Below are positions 1 through 5,828 of a DNA stretch of 5,828 nt, one piece after another. The stretch comes from JASFWK01 sp050049355 (GTDB taxonomy: Bacteria; Chloroflexota; Anaerolineae; B4-G1; DUEL01). A program made the position numbers and the translations under genes. The notes under the pieces are model-generated. The model saw only the letters and a list, made by a program, of their open reading frames with translations, searched no databases and was not told the DNA's origin. Numbering within the stretch: the stretch's first letter is position 1; the number at the start of each line of letters is the position of its first letter. The stretch lies in the NCBI GenBank assembly GCA_050049355.1, contig JASFWK010000134.1, positions 1 to 5,828 of the forward strand, written 5' to 3'.

Positions 1-291
1 CCCCAGAGCGAGCACCCCCTCCCGCTTGAGTTCCTCTTGAGTCAGACTTCCGGTCATCACCACGATGGGGATATCCCACGTGAGTGGATGTGACTTGAGC
101 TTGCGCAGCACCTGGTAGCCATCCATATCCTCAAGTCTCATGTCCAGCAGAATCAACGCTGGGCGCCTTTCCTGGGCAATCTCGAGCGCCTGTTGGCCAC
201 GACGCGTGGTTCGCACTCCCAGCCCCTGCCGCGTGAGCGCCTCCTCAACCAACCTGAGGGTGTCTTGGTCGTCGTCCACCACCAGAACGAT
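1..291 (-). other. Receiver domain REC2, truncated by window edge
   Basis: From residue about 1664 a second receiver begins: acidic pocket D1669, D1670 in IVLVVDDDQD, phospho-accepting D1713 in LILLDMRLEDMDG, and switch threonine T1743 in IPIVVMTG. The window ends at residue 1760, before the expected conserved lysine, so completeness cannot be judged. More domains (an HPt, another receiver, or an output domain) may follow outside the window. Confidence 0.93.
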
Positions 292-3200
292 GCCGCTCCG
301 CTCCAACCCCCCCTGCACTGTGCTCAGCAGCACCTCCTCGTCAATGGGCTTCCCTACATAGCCCATTGCGCCCAGCCTGAGGCCCTCTTCCTTGCAGGGT
401 ACTACCGAGACTATGACGACTGGGATGTCGGCCGTGGAAGGCACCTCCTTGAGCTTCTGCAGGACGACAAAGCCGTCCGCGTCCGGCAGGCGAATGTCCA
501 GTGTAATGAGATCGGGGCGGGTTTCCTTCGCCAGGCGAATAGCTTCTTCTCCTTGCTCCGCGATGATGACCTCGTGTCCGCCCGACTCCAGGTGGATGCG
601 GATCAAGTTCGCCACATCTCTGTTGTCCTCGACGACCAGGATGCGAGGGGAACGCAGCGGAAGCGAAGCGACCTGGGCCTCGCGCGCGAGGGGAAGCGTG
701 AAGGTGAAGGTGCTTCCTTCTCCCAGCTCGCTTCCCACCCACATCTCTCCGCCGTGCAGCCTGACCAGCGAGGCGGTGATGGACAGGCCCAAGCCAGCGC
801 CGCTGCTCTTCTGGACGAGTGGGGCATCGGCCCGGAAGAAACGCTCGAAGATCTTCGCCTGATCTTCCTCGGAAATACCGATCCCGGTATCGGTCACGGA
901 GACCTCGAGCATGCCGTCGTTAGTGCAAGCCGACAGGGTGATCCTGCCGCCGTCAGGCGTGTACTGGATGGCGTTTGCCAGCAGATTGGTGAGGATCTGT
1001 GCCACCCGGTCGCTATCTCCCCACACGGGGGGCAGCTCTTCCGGCAGCTGCACTTCCATCGTCTGGTCCTTCTCCAACGCGCGGCCTTCCAGCATGCGGA
1101 CGACCTGCCTGGCCGCTTGGCTGAAGTTGATGACTTGGGGCTCGAGCTTCACCCGCCCGGCTTCGATGCGGGAGATGTCCAATAGGTCGTTCACCAAGGA
1201 GGTCAGGCGATCGGCGTTATTCTGGATGACGCTGACGAAGTGGCGTTGCTGATCGTTTAGCTCATCCACCGTGCCCATCAGCAGCAGATCAGCGTATCCT
1301 TTGATGGAGGTCATCGGCGTGCGCAATTCGTGGGAGACGGTGGAGACGAATTCGCTCTTCGCCCGCGCTGCCTCAACCTCGGCGGTGACATCCCGGAAGA
1401 CGGATACCGTGCCCAGGTACTCGCCGCCCATAGTGACCGGCGCGGTGTGGGCGCTCACCACGCGATCGCCGACCTCAAGCCGCTCGGCTGTGAAGTCACC
1501 GGGAGGACGATCGGCGGGGTCCCCCGCCCACTTGTCGATGGCCTCCAGCCACGTCTGGTTCTCGGCTTCGTAGACTTCCAATAGCTCCCTGGTGTTTCGA
1601 CCGAGTACGTTGTGCCGAGACGTCTTCAGGGCCCGCTCCGCAGCCGCGTTGAACAGTATCACGCGGCCTTGTTCGTCGGTGACCACCACGCCGTCGGCCA
1701 CGCCCTCTAGTATGGCTTGACTCTTGGCAGCCTCCACCTGCTGCTGCTTCAGCATGGTTCCGAGTTCCTCCGCCTGGTCACGGATCAAGCCATAGAGGGC
1801 GGTATTGCTGATCGTGTTGGAGACTTGAGAGGCGGCTGCCTCGACCAGCCGCAGATGATCCTCGGTGAACGAACCTGGGATGTGGTGGTAGAGGAGGAGT
1901 ACCCCCTGCATCTCGCCGGCTGTGCCCAGGGGGACAGCCAGGCAGGCCCGCTGTGCGTCGTCTTCGCCCTGGCAGGGGGTCCAGCGGGGGTCCTTGCTCA
2001 GATCCCTGACAATTGCCGGGTCCCCATGCTCGATGATCCACCCAGCAAGTCCCTCACCGTGGCGCATGCCCGTCTCTTGGCCGCCAGGGGGAAGAGTCAG
2101 CGCGAAACCCAGCGTAGCGCGGCGGATCAACTGGTTCTTCTCTGGATCGTAGAGCAAGATGGTCCCTTGCTCTGCCTGCACGGCTTGCGCAACCAAATCC
2201 AGCGTTCGGTTCAAGACGTGATCCAGATCCAGGCTGGCCGAGAGTTCAGAGGCGATACCGTAGAGCGCCTCCACCCGGTCCCGCTCCGCGGTCAGGTTCT
2301 TAAGAGCGTCTGCCAACTCCTCGGTGCGCTGTTCGACTCGCTCCTCCAAGTCCTCGCTGAAGTGGCGGATCTCGTCGTAGAGCCGGGCGTTCTCAATGGC
2401 AGCGGCGGCCTGGGCTGCGAATATCTCCAATACCTCGGTGGTGGCGATGTCTGGCACCTGCCCATCGCGAGGCTCATCCACACTGAGAATACCCCAGACC
2501 TCTCCCTCGGGACCCAGCAGGGGCACGATCAGCAAGTCCTGCGGATGCCAGCGATCGGGCTCCCGCTCAACCTTCTCTGCCGCTTCAGACTCATAGACGT
2601 CAAGTGCTCCACGCCACTGTGCCTGTTCCTCTGCCGGAATGTAGTAGCTGCGGCCGATGCGGAACTCGTCCCGCATCAGAGATTCCACTGCCTCCCACGG
2701 TTGGGGGGTTCGTTTCATCCGCTCGGCGACCTTCACCGGCAGGCCAGCTGCCGCGACCCGCCGCAGGCGGGGTGGGCTTTCTTCCTTGATACTGACTACA
2801 ACCAGATCGAAGCCCCCACTCTCCTGGACGGCGTAGGCGATCTCCTCGAGGACCTCTTCCAAGGGCTGATTGGAGCGAAGGGCTTGGCTGACCTCCAGAA
2901 TGTGGCTCAACTGGTCGGCCCTCTTGCGCAGCAGCTCATTTCGAGCCATCTGCTCCTGATACCGACGGGCATTGCCAATGGCGATCGCGGCCTGGGCCGC
3001 CAGCCCCTCGACGAACTCCTGCGTCTCCGCATCGAACGCGCCGCACTGTGTGCTTCCCAGGAGGATCATGCCTGCCAGGGTGCTTCCCTCTCCATACCAG
3101 ATCGGGGCCAAGAGGATGGAACGAGCATCGGCTTTTCCTACCTCCGCCCATCCTTCGGTGGAGGTGTCTGCCATGCGAAGGGTACGCCCAGTCCGCGCCA

Positions 3201-5280
3201 CCTTGGCAACAGCGCTCTCCTCGGGGAGGTCGTTGAGGTAGTTCTCCAGGGTGATCTGTTCCTCTTCCCCATAGCCCAGGGAGAGGGCGAGCTCCCACTC
3301 GCGGTCACTGACCTCGCGCAGGATGATGGCGCAGTGGGTGGTCCCCTCTAACCCCATGGCCTCTTCCAACACCAATCGGAGGATATGCTCCTGGCTGAGC
3401 GTGGTGCTCAGTTCCCGTCCAACTCGCTGGAGGCCGGAGAGAGCGCTGGCCCGGCGACGGAGTTCCTGGTCAACGCGGGCGTACAGGCGGGCGTTCTCGA
3501 TCGCCACGGCTGCTTGGTCGGCGAAGGCGGCCAGGAGTTCGTGCTCCGACTCGGTGAAGCGATGGGGATGATGGAAGAGAACGGAGAGCATGCCGATGAC
3601 TTGCTCTCCCACCTTCAACGGTAGGTCGGCGAATGCCCTGACGTTCTCCTGCTCGGCCAGGGGGCCGAAGGAGCGGGCGGAGGGATCGACGGCGATGTTC
3701 TCCACGACCGCCGGCTCCCCGGCAGCGGCGGCGTGAGCCCGTCCTCCCCGTTCCAGAGGAAGCGTCTGGGAGTTGGCGATGTAGTTCTCGCTCAGGCCAC
3801 GAGCGGCAGCAAGTCGAAGCAGTCTGGTCTCTTCGTCCAGCACGAAGATGGTCAAACCTTGGCAGCCTACCACCTCCAGCACCGAGTTGACGATGGTCTC
3901 CAGTACCTCTTCTAGATTCAGCGTTGAGGTGACGGTGGCGGACACACGAATCAGCGAAGCCAACTCTGCTGCCCGGCGCTGGGCCTCCTGGTAGAGACGC
4001 GCGTTCTCAATCGCCACAGCTGCTTGCAGGCCAATGGCCTGGAGGACTTCCTGGTCGTGAGAGGAGAAGGCGCTAGGAGCATAGCTGATCAACTCCAATG
4101 TGCCGATGAACTCTCCCTTCTTCTCGATAGGGACGCCCAGATAGGAGCGGAAGGGATGGTCGGGCCGATCCAGCTTGGGTCGCACGTCTTTCCGGCTGGG
4201 GATATCTCGGACTAGGAGGGGATGGCGGTGTCGAGCAATCCAGCCGGTGTATCCTTCATCCAGCCGGTAGGTGGCCCCGACTTCCGCGTGGTAAGCCTCA
4301 GCGTCCAGAGCTCCCCGGCTCACGAGAGACTGCTGCTCCGTATTCCACAGCGTGATCTCTCCCATGTCGAAGGCGATCAGCCGCCGCGTAGAGGTTAGAA
4401 TCGCCTCTAATGTGGTTCTGAGCTCAAGGCTGGCGCCGATGGTGCGGGCAATCTCCTCAAGGACATCCGGCTCTCCCGCCTGCCACGTTGAGGATTCCTC
4501 CGATCGGTGAGGGGAGACCATTTCCAGAGCCAATGCTCCCTGCTCTGCTTTCCTCTCCAGCTCAGCGCCTATCTGAGAATCGAATGTGTGTCCATCGCGA
4601 CTCGCCACGCAGAGGAGCCCGATTACTCCATTCTTTCCCCGCAAAGGCACAGCCATCACGACGTGCGGCCTTTCCCCTTCGGAGGCCGGCGGCTGGACGC
4701 ATACGCAGGAGCGCTCCTCCTCCATCGTCCACTGAGCGATGGTGCGCTCGTCCCCGCCAGGTGCCTCCAGGGCCGCCAAGCTCTCCCCTTGGTGCCCCCG
4801 AACGGCGACTCTTTGCAGGTCGTCTCCTTGCCACAGCAGCACTTCCCCAGCATAAGCGCCGGTCACCTGAAGTGCCTCGTCCAACAGGACCTCTGCCACC
4901 TCGTCCAGGGAGTTTCGCTCCCGCGCCCTGGGCGCAGAGCGCCCGCGCAGCCGTTCCCGATTCACCAGCGCGGGAAGCTGCCAAGCCGCGATTAGGCAAA
5001 GGGCAAGAATGAATAATGTGACTGCCGCCCCCGGGAGGGAGCCAGCGTTGATAGCTTGCACCAGTCCCGGCAGGAGGAAGCCCAGGGAAAGAAGCGACCC
5101 CACCAGGCCCATGATTCGACCGGAGGAGATCGCCAGCAGGGCGACAGCGAAGGGCAGCATCAGACGGAGCAGCGGCGTCCACTCGACCGGAGCTCGGTTG
5201 AGCCCATAGCCCAGGGCGAGCAGCAGCGCCACTGTCGCTGCGGTTATGAGTGTCTCTCTTCGTTCGATCAGATTCTCCAT
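1..5280 (-). CDS. Multi-GAF hybrid sensor histidine kinase (4 TM, 6 GAF, PAS, HisKA, HATPase_c, REC, REC), C-terminus cut by window edge
   Basis: This is a membrane-anchored hybrid histidine kinase expected to sense signals through its GAF/PAS array, autophosphorylate on a histidine, and pass phosphate to its own receivers or a partner. I read the frame codon by codon from ATG 5280-5278 to position 1: 1760 residues with no stop or frameshift, still open at the edge. Order by residue: TM helices about 9-102; GAF1 121-258; GAF2 270-430; GAF3 440-600; GAF4 612-774; GAF5 788-968; signalling helix 969-1003; GAF6 1004-1163; PAS 1187-1300; HisKA 1306-1374; HATPase_c 1418-1534; REC1 1546-1658; REC2 from 1664. 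The size is well above a usual hybrid kinase. I chose ATG 5280 because the first hydrophobic helix follows directly after MENLIERRE. No good Shine-Dalgarno sequence lies just before it, and an in-frame GTG at 5370-5368 would add 30 hydrophilic residues. It lies downstream of a GGDEF gene on the same strand. The family call is near certain; the input signals and output are unknown. Confidence 0.96.
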   Translation of the reverse strand, partial: MENLIERRETLITAATVALLLALGYGLNRAPVEWTPLLRLMLPFAVALLAISSGRIMGLVGSLLSLGFLLPGLVQAINAGSLPGAAVTLFILALCLIAAWQLPALVNRERLRGRSAPRARERNSLDEVAEVLLDEALQVTGAYAGEVLLWQGDDLQRVAVRGHQGESLAALEAPGGDERTIAQWTMEEERSCVCVQPPASEGERPHVVMAVPLRGKNGVIGLLCVASRDGHTFDSQIGAELERKAEQGALALEMVSPHRSEESSTWQAGEPDVLEEIARTIGASLELRTTLEAILTSTRRLIAFDMGEITLWNTEQQSLVSRGALDAEAYHAEVGATYRLDEGYTGWIARHRHPLLVRDIPSRKDVRPKLDRPDHPFRSYLGVPIEKKGEFIGTLELISYAPSAFSSHDQEVLQAIGLQAAVAIENARLYQEAQRRAAELASLIRVSATVTSTLNLEEVLETIVNSVLEVVGCQGLTIFVLDEETRLLRLAAARGLSENYIANSQTLPLERGGRAHAAAAGEPAVVENIAVDPSARSFGPLAEQENVRAFADLPLKVGEQVIGMLSVLFHHPHRFTESEHELLAAFADQAAVAIENARLYARVDQELRRRASALSGLQRVGRELSTTLSQEHILRLVLEEAMGLEGTTHCAIILREVSDREWELALSLGYGEEEQITLENYLNDLPEESAVAKVARTGRTLRMADTSTEGWAEVGKADARSILLAPIWYGEGSTLAGMILLGSTQCGAFDAETQEFVEGLAAQAAIAIGNARRYQEQMARNELLRKRADQLSHILEVSQALRSNQPLEEVLEEIAYAVQESGGFDLVVVSIKEESPPRLRRVAAAGLPVKVAERMKRTPQPWEAVESLMRDEFRIGRSYYIPAEEQAQWRGALDVYESEAAEKVEREPDRWHPQDLLIVPLLGPEGEVWGILSVDEPRDGQVPDIATTEVLEIFAAQAAAAIENARLYDEIRHFSEDLEERVEQRTEELADALKNLTAERDRVEALYGIASELSASLDLDHVLNRTLDLVAQAVQAEQGTILLYDPEKNQLIRRATLGFALTLPPGGQETGMRHGEGLAGWIIEHGDPAIVRDLSKDPRWTPCQGEDDAQRACLAVPLGTAGEMQGVLLLYHHIPGSFTEDHLRLVEAAASQVSNTISNTALYGLIRDQAEELGTMLKQQQVEAAKSQAILEGVADGVVVTDEQGRVILFNAAAERALKTSRHNVLGRNTRELLEVYEAENQTWLEAIDKWAGDPADRPPGDFTAERLEVGDRVVSAHTAPVTMGGEYLGTVSVFRDVTAEVEAARAKSEFVSTVSHELRTPMTSIKGYADLLLMGTVDELNDQQRHFVSVIQNNADRLTSLVNDLLDISRIEAGRVKLEPQVINFSQAARQVVRMLEGRALEKDQTMEVQLPEELPPVWGDSDRVAQILTNLLANAIQYTPDGGRITLSACTNDGMLEVSVTDTGIGISEEDQAKIFERFFRADAPLVQKSSGAGLGLSITASLVRLHGGEMWVGSELGEGSTFTFTLPLAREAQVASLPLRSPRILVVEDNRDVANLIRIHLESGGHEVIIAEQGEEAIRLAKETRPDLITLDIRLPDADGFVVLQKLKEVPSTADIPVVIVSVVPCKEEGLRLGAMGYVGKPIDEEVLLSTVQGGLERSGIVLVVDDDQDTLRLVEEALTRQGLGVRTTRRGQQALEIAQERRPALILLDMRLEDMDGYQVLRKLKSHPLTWDIPIVVMTGSLTQEELKREGVLALG
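307..645 (-). other. Receiver domain REC1
   Basis: Residues about 1546-1658 form a receiver fused directly after the ATPase domain. Acidic pocket: E1551, D1552 in ILVVEDN. Phospho-accepting aspartate: D1595 in LITLDIRLPDADG. Switch serine: S1625 in VVIVSVV. Conserved lysine: K1644 in YVGKPID. All key residues are present, so phosphotransfer from H1317 is plausible. The next receiver starts about five residues later. Confidence 0.95.
679..1365 (-). other. Histidine kinase core: HisKA plus HATPase_c
   Basis: The H-box reads FVSTVSHELRTPMTSIKGY, with the phospho-accepting histidine at residue 1317 (codon at 1330-1332). The HELRT pattern (Glu at +1, Thr at +4) is that of HisKA kinases that can also act as phosphatases toward a receiver. 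The second helix contains LVNDLLDISRIEAG. The ATP-binding domain shows the N-box NLLANAIQYTP (1432-1442), G1 box DTGIGIS (1464-1470), F-box IFERFFR (1477-1483), G2 box GAGLGLS (1494-1500) and G3 segment GEGSTFTFTLP (1520-1530). All are intact, so an active kinase is expected. Confidence 0.97.
1381..1722 (-). other. PAS domain
   Basis: Residues about 1187-1300 start with AILEGVADGVVVTDEQGRVI and LFNAAAERAL, the standard PAS entry ('i.d..dgiivtD..G.i...N.aa..l'). They continue through GRNTRELL and end with GTVSVFRDVTAEVEAA, the usual PAS exit into the kinase helix. A helical linker (DQAEELGTMLKQQQVEAAKSQ) joins it to GAF6. No cofactor can be assigned from the residues visible. Confidence 0.9.
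1792..2271 (-). other. GAF domain 6
   Basis: Residues about 1004-1163 begin with EALYGIASELSASLDLDHVL. They contain the strand GTILLYDPEKNQLIRRATLG, the classic segment GLAGWIIEHGDPAIVRDL followed by DPRW, and the core ACLAVPLGTAGEMQGVLLLY. The closing helix SQVSNTISNTALY differs from the AIENARLY type, so this copy probably has a separate history from domains 2-5. Cysteines C1103 and C1113 lie near the core. The ligand is unknown. Confidence 0.92.
2272..2376 (-). other. Signalling helix / coiled-coil linker between GAF5 and GAF6
   Basis: Residues about 969-1003 are highly charged with heptad-like spacing (SEDLEERVEQRTEELADAL). The EERVEQRTEEL segment is typical of the helical linkers that carry signals between sensor domains and output domains in dimeric kinases. 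It lies inside the GAF array, before GAF6, so GAF6-PAS-kinase may form the core sensor to which the other GAF domains were added. Confidence 0.75.
2377..2919 (-). other. GAF domain 5
   Basis: Residues about 788-968 are slightly longer than the other copies. The N-terminal helix is HILEVSQALRSNQPLEEVL, and the strand FDLVVVSIKEE leads to an expanded middle region around RIGRSYYIPAEE. The core DLLIVPLLGPEGEVWGILSV is followed by DEPRDGQVPD and the end FAAQAAAAIENARLY. The SYYIP to SVDEPRDG arrangement is a GAF subtype I recall from Chloroflexota and Actinobacteria proteins; this is memory, not a search. Confidence 0.88.
2959..3447 (-). other. GAF domain 4
   Basis: Residues about 612-774 begin with ALSGLQRVGRELSTTLSQEH. 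The middle part (AVAKVARTGRTLRMAD) and the core SILLAPIWYGEGSTLAGMIL match the GAF pattern. The closing helix AAQAAIAIGNARRY is a variant of the ending seen in domains 2, 3 and 5, with Glu replaced by Gly and Leu by Arg. It is followed by a short charged linker (NELLRKRADQL) into domain 5. Confidence 0.88.
3481..3963 (-). other. GAF domain 3
   Basis: Residues about 440-600 begin with LASLIRVSATVTSTLNLEEV, followed by the strand GLTIFVLDEETRLLRLAAARG. The middle segment GEPAVVENIAVDP is the usual GAF connector. The core FADLPLKVGEQVIGMLSVLF precedes the closing helix FADQAAVAIENARLYARV. All parts expected of a GAF domain are present. The ligand cannot be read from the sequence. Confidence 0.92.
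3991..4473 (-). other. GAF domain 2
   Basis: Residues about 270-430 begin with the helix EEIARTIGASLELRTTLEAI. They continue with the motif GYTGWIARHRHPLLVRDI (a typical GAF 'G..GWIa..g.P..v.D' segment) and the core YLGVPIEKKGEFIGTLELIS, and end in AAVAIENARLYQEAQRRA. This matches the standard bacterial signalling GAF domain. No cysteine or histidine pattern pointing to bilin or heme binding is evident. Confidence 0.92.
4507..4920 (-). other. GAF domain 1 (divergent)
   Basis: Residues about 121-258 follow the GAF pattern: an N-terminal helix (SLDEVAEVLLDEALQVTGA), a strand with EVLLW, then the core VVMAVPLRGKNGVIGLLCVAS and a closing helix. It is the most divergent copy: the closing helix reads EQGALALEM instead of the AIENARLY end of domains 2, 3 and 5. 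It carries a Cys-X-Cys pair (C192, C194) in the variable loop. The ligand is unknown. Confidence 0.8.
4975..5256 (-). other. N-terminal membrane anchor with four predicted helices
   Basis: Residues about 9-102 of the kinase contain four hydrophobic stretches: about 10-27 (ATVALLLALGYGL core), 35-53 (PFAVALLAIS core), 56-77 (GLVGSLLSLGFLLPGLV) and 82-101 (AAVTLFILALCLIAAW). The connecting loops are only a few to about ten residues, so there is no periplasmic or extracytoplasmic sensor domain. The basic N-terminus (IERRE) and the basic segment after the last helix (NRERLRGR) suggest that both ends are cytoplasmic, which fits four helices. The anchor may sense a membrane property or simply tether the cytoplasmic GAF array. 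I do not recognise a named membrane sensor family. Helix ends are estimated by eye. Confidence 0.8.
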
Positions 5281-5379
5281 GGACTGAAGACTACTGCCTA
5301 AAGGGCCCCTCTCGCCGTCCGCGCATTCGTCCGTAGACGCTCCTCTATCCGCAGCCAGACGAGTGCTCACAGTCAGAAA
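5281..5379 (-). other. Short gap between the GGDEF gene and the kinase gene
   Basis: The 99 bases (33 codons) between the upstream TGA and the kinase ATG stay open in the kinase frame. An in-frame GTG at 5370-5368 lies 9 bases after the stop and could be an alternative start, giving a tight operon junction. Neither start has a well-placed Shine-Dalgarno sequence; the purine run GAGAGGGG is about 25-30 bases before the ATG, too far for normal use. I see no convincing promoter boxes and no hairpin followed by a T run, so co-transcription of the two genes is likely. Confidence 0.55.
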
Positions 5380-5828
5380 TCAAGAACGGTTCCCCTCCCG
5401 CCTCGCGTTGGCTGCTGCCTCGGTGATCTCGCGGATGTCTGTGAAGGGGCCATCTTCGCTGGTGATGAAGCCCATAGTCAACTCCATCAATCCGACTTCC
5501 CGCTCGTTCCCCTCATCATCCTCCACTGTGATATAGCCGCGCTGTCGAGCCTTGAAGTCGTAGTGTGTGCCGATCTCCTTGGAGAAGCGGGAGGCCAGAT
5601 CTCTTGCGATCGACTGGACGCGGCCTTTCTCGGTGATGATAAGGAAGTCATCGCCTCCGATGTGCCCTATGAAGTCGTCAGGGGTCCCCAGCTCATCCAC
5701 GGTCTCGCCCATCACCATGCCCGTGAAGCGGAGGACCTCGTCGCCAGCAACGAAGCCATATACTTCGTTGAAAGCTTCCAAGCCTTTGATCCCCACGTAG
5801 ACGATGCCCCACTCATTCTCTTGCATCA
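5380..5828 (-). CDS. GGDEF-domain protein, C-terminal part, probably catalytically degenerate
   Basis: This is the end of a GGDEF (diguanylate-cyclase fold) protein. Its beginning lies outside the window, so the Met at 5826 may be internal: the usual 'D.LTGL.N' entry of the domain is missing here and should lie upstream. Numbering from that Met, the signature is GGDDF at 57-61 (bases 5644-5658). The strand before it reads YVGIKGLEAFNEVYGF, where active cyclases have D.D..K..ND..GH: the first metal aspartate is Gly12 and the second is Lys14, while Asn20 is kept. The inhibitory-site motif RxxD reads TPDD (48-51), so its arginine is absent. The C-terminus is complete (ARREGNRS, then TGA at 5382-5380). 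The GGDDF style with YGFVAGDEVLRF resembles receiver-GGDEF response regulators I recall from Chloroflexota, so an upstream REC domain is possible but unseen. Likely role: a nucleotide-binding or protein-interaction module. Cyclase activity is doubtful. Confidence 0.9.
   Translation of the reverse strand, partial: MQENEWGIVYVGIKGLEAFNEVYGFVAGDEVLRFTGMVMGETVDELGTPDDFIGHIGGDDFLIITEKGRVQSIARDLASRFSKEIGTHYDFKARQRGYITVEDDEGNEREVGLMELTMGFITSEDGPFTDIREITEAAANARREGNRS

Larger units (their letters stand above)
2377..4023 (-). repeat. Four in-gene repeats encoding the GAF closing helix (AAVAIENARLY type)
   Basis: Similar 33-base segments occur at 3991-4023, 3481-3513, 2959-2991 and 2377-2409, encoding AAVAIENARLY, AAVAIENARLY, AAIAIGNARRY and AAAAIENARLY. 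On the plus strand the first two, read from their low end, differ at only a few positions around gcgttctc(a/g)atcgccac. They mark the ends of GAF domains 2-5 and suggest that these domains arose by internal duplication. They are coding repeats, not intergenic elements. Confidence 0.7.

Noticed and set aside
193..1185. Open frame of 330 codons on the plus strand
   Set aside because: It lies antisense to the kinase core and receivers, which are unmistakable on the minus strand. Its translation has no domain-like pattern.
1921..1960. GAF6 cysteines (C1103, C1113) considered as a bilin attachment site
   Set aside because: The surroundings lack the conserved Cys-His context of phytochrome or cyanobacteriochrome GAF domains, so chromophore binding is not supported.
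1717..3351. Long open frame of 544 codons on the plus strand, opposite the kinase
   Set aside because: It is antisense to GAF domains 3-6 of the kinase, whose minus-strand frame gives clear domain motifs throughout. The plus-strand product shows no recognisable motif and is rich in Leu, Gln and Gly, as expected for the complement of a GC-rich gene.
4562..5182. Open frame of 206 codons on the minus strand in a different frame from the kinase
   Set aside because: It overlaps the membrane anchor and GAF1 of the kinase out of frame. Its product is rich in Arg, Gly and Pro with no recognisable motif, so it is a shadow.
5300..5311. Palindrome GGGCCC with short flanks in the gap, considered as a terminator hairpin
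   Set aside because: The stem has essentially no loop and no T run follows on the minus strand, so it does not look like an intrinsic terminator.
5316..5333. Direct repeat CGTCCG-N6-CGTCCG in the gap before the kinase, considered as an operator
   Set aside because: A six-base repeat in GC-rich sequence is expected by chance. There is no flanking promoter and no further copy in the gap to support a binding site.

Overview
The window is almost entirely coding on the minus strand and holds parts of two signal-transduction genes. Reading down the minus strand, the first is the C-terminal half of a GGDEF-family protein (window positions 5828 to 5380, N-terminus outside the window). After a 99-base gap comes a very large hybrid sensor histidine kinase. 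It starts at 5280 and stays open to position 1, so at least 1760 residues are visible and the C-terminus lies beyond the window. I translated every codon from 5280 to 1 and found no stop or frameshift.

The kinase has, in order, four N-terminal membrane helices, six GAF sensor domains, a PAS domain, a HisKA dimerisation/phosphotransfer domain, an HATPase_c catalytic domain, and two receiver (REC) domains, the second cut by the window edge. All catalytic motifs of the kinase core and the phospho-accepting aspartates of both receivers are present. The GGDEF fragment has the overall fold motifs of the family, but the usual first metal-binding aspartate and the arginine of the c-di-GMP inhibitory site are replaced. 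It is probably a degenerate, non-cyclase GGDEF domain.

The organism is probably a GC-rich environmental bacterium. The combination of multi-GAF hybrid kinases with 'AIENARLY' domain ends and a GGDDF-type domain resembles Chloroflexota (Anaerolineae-like) signalling proteins as I remember them. This is an inference from style, not a database result.

The two genes are co-directional and closely spaced, and probably form a signalling operon. A plausible scheme is a membrane-anchored multi-input kinase that phosphorylates its own receivers and possibly a receiver expected upstream of the GGDEF domain, outside this window. I see no RNA gene, CRISPR array, mobile element or clear terminator. The long open frames on the plus strand are antisense shadows of the kinase. 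The biology is a large but recognisable member of known families, not a clearly new system. The more unusual points are the six-GAF array, the degenerate GGDEF, and the single in-frame stop separating the two genes.
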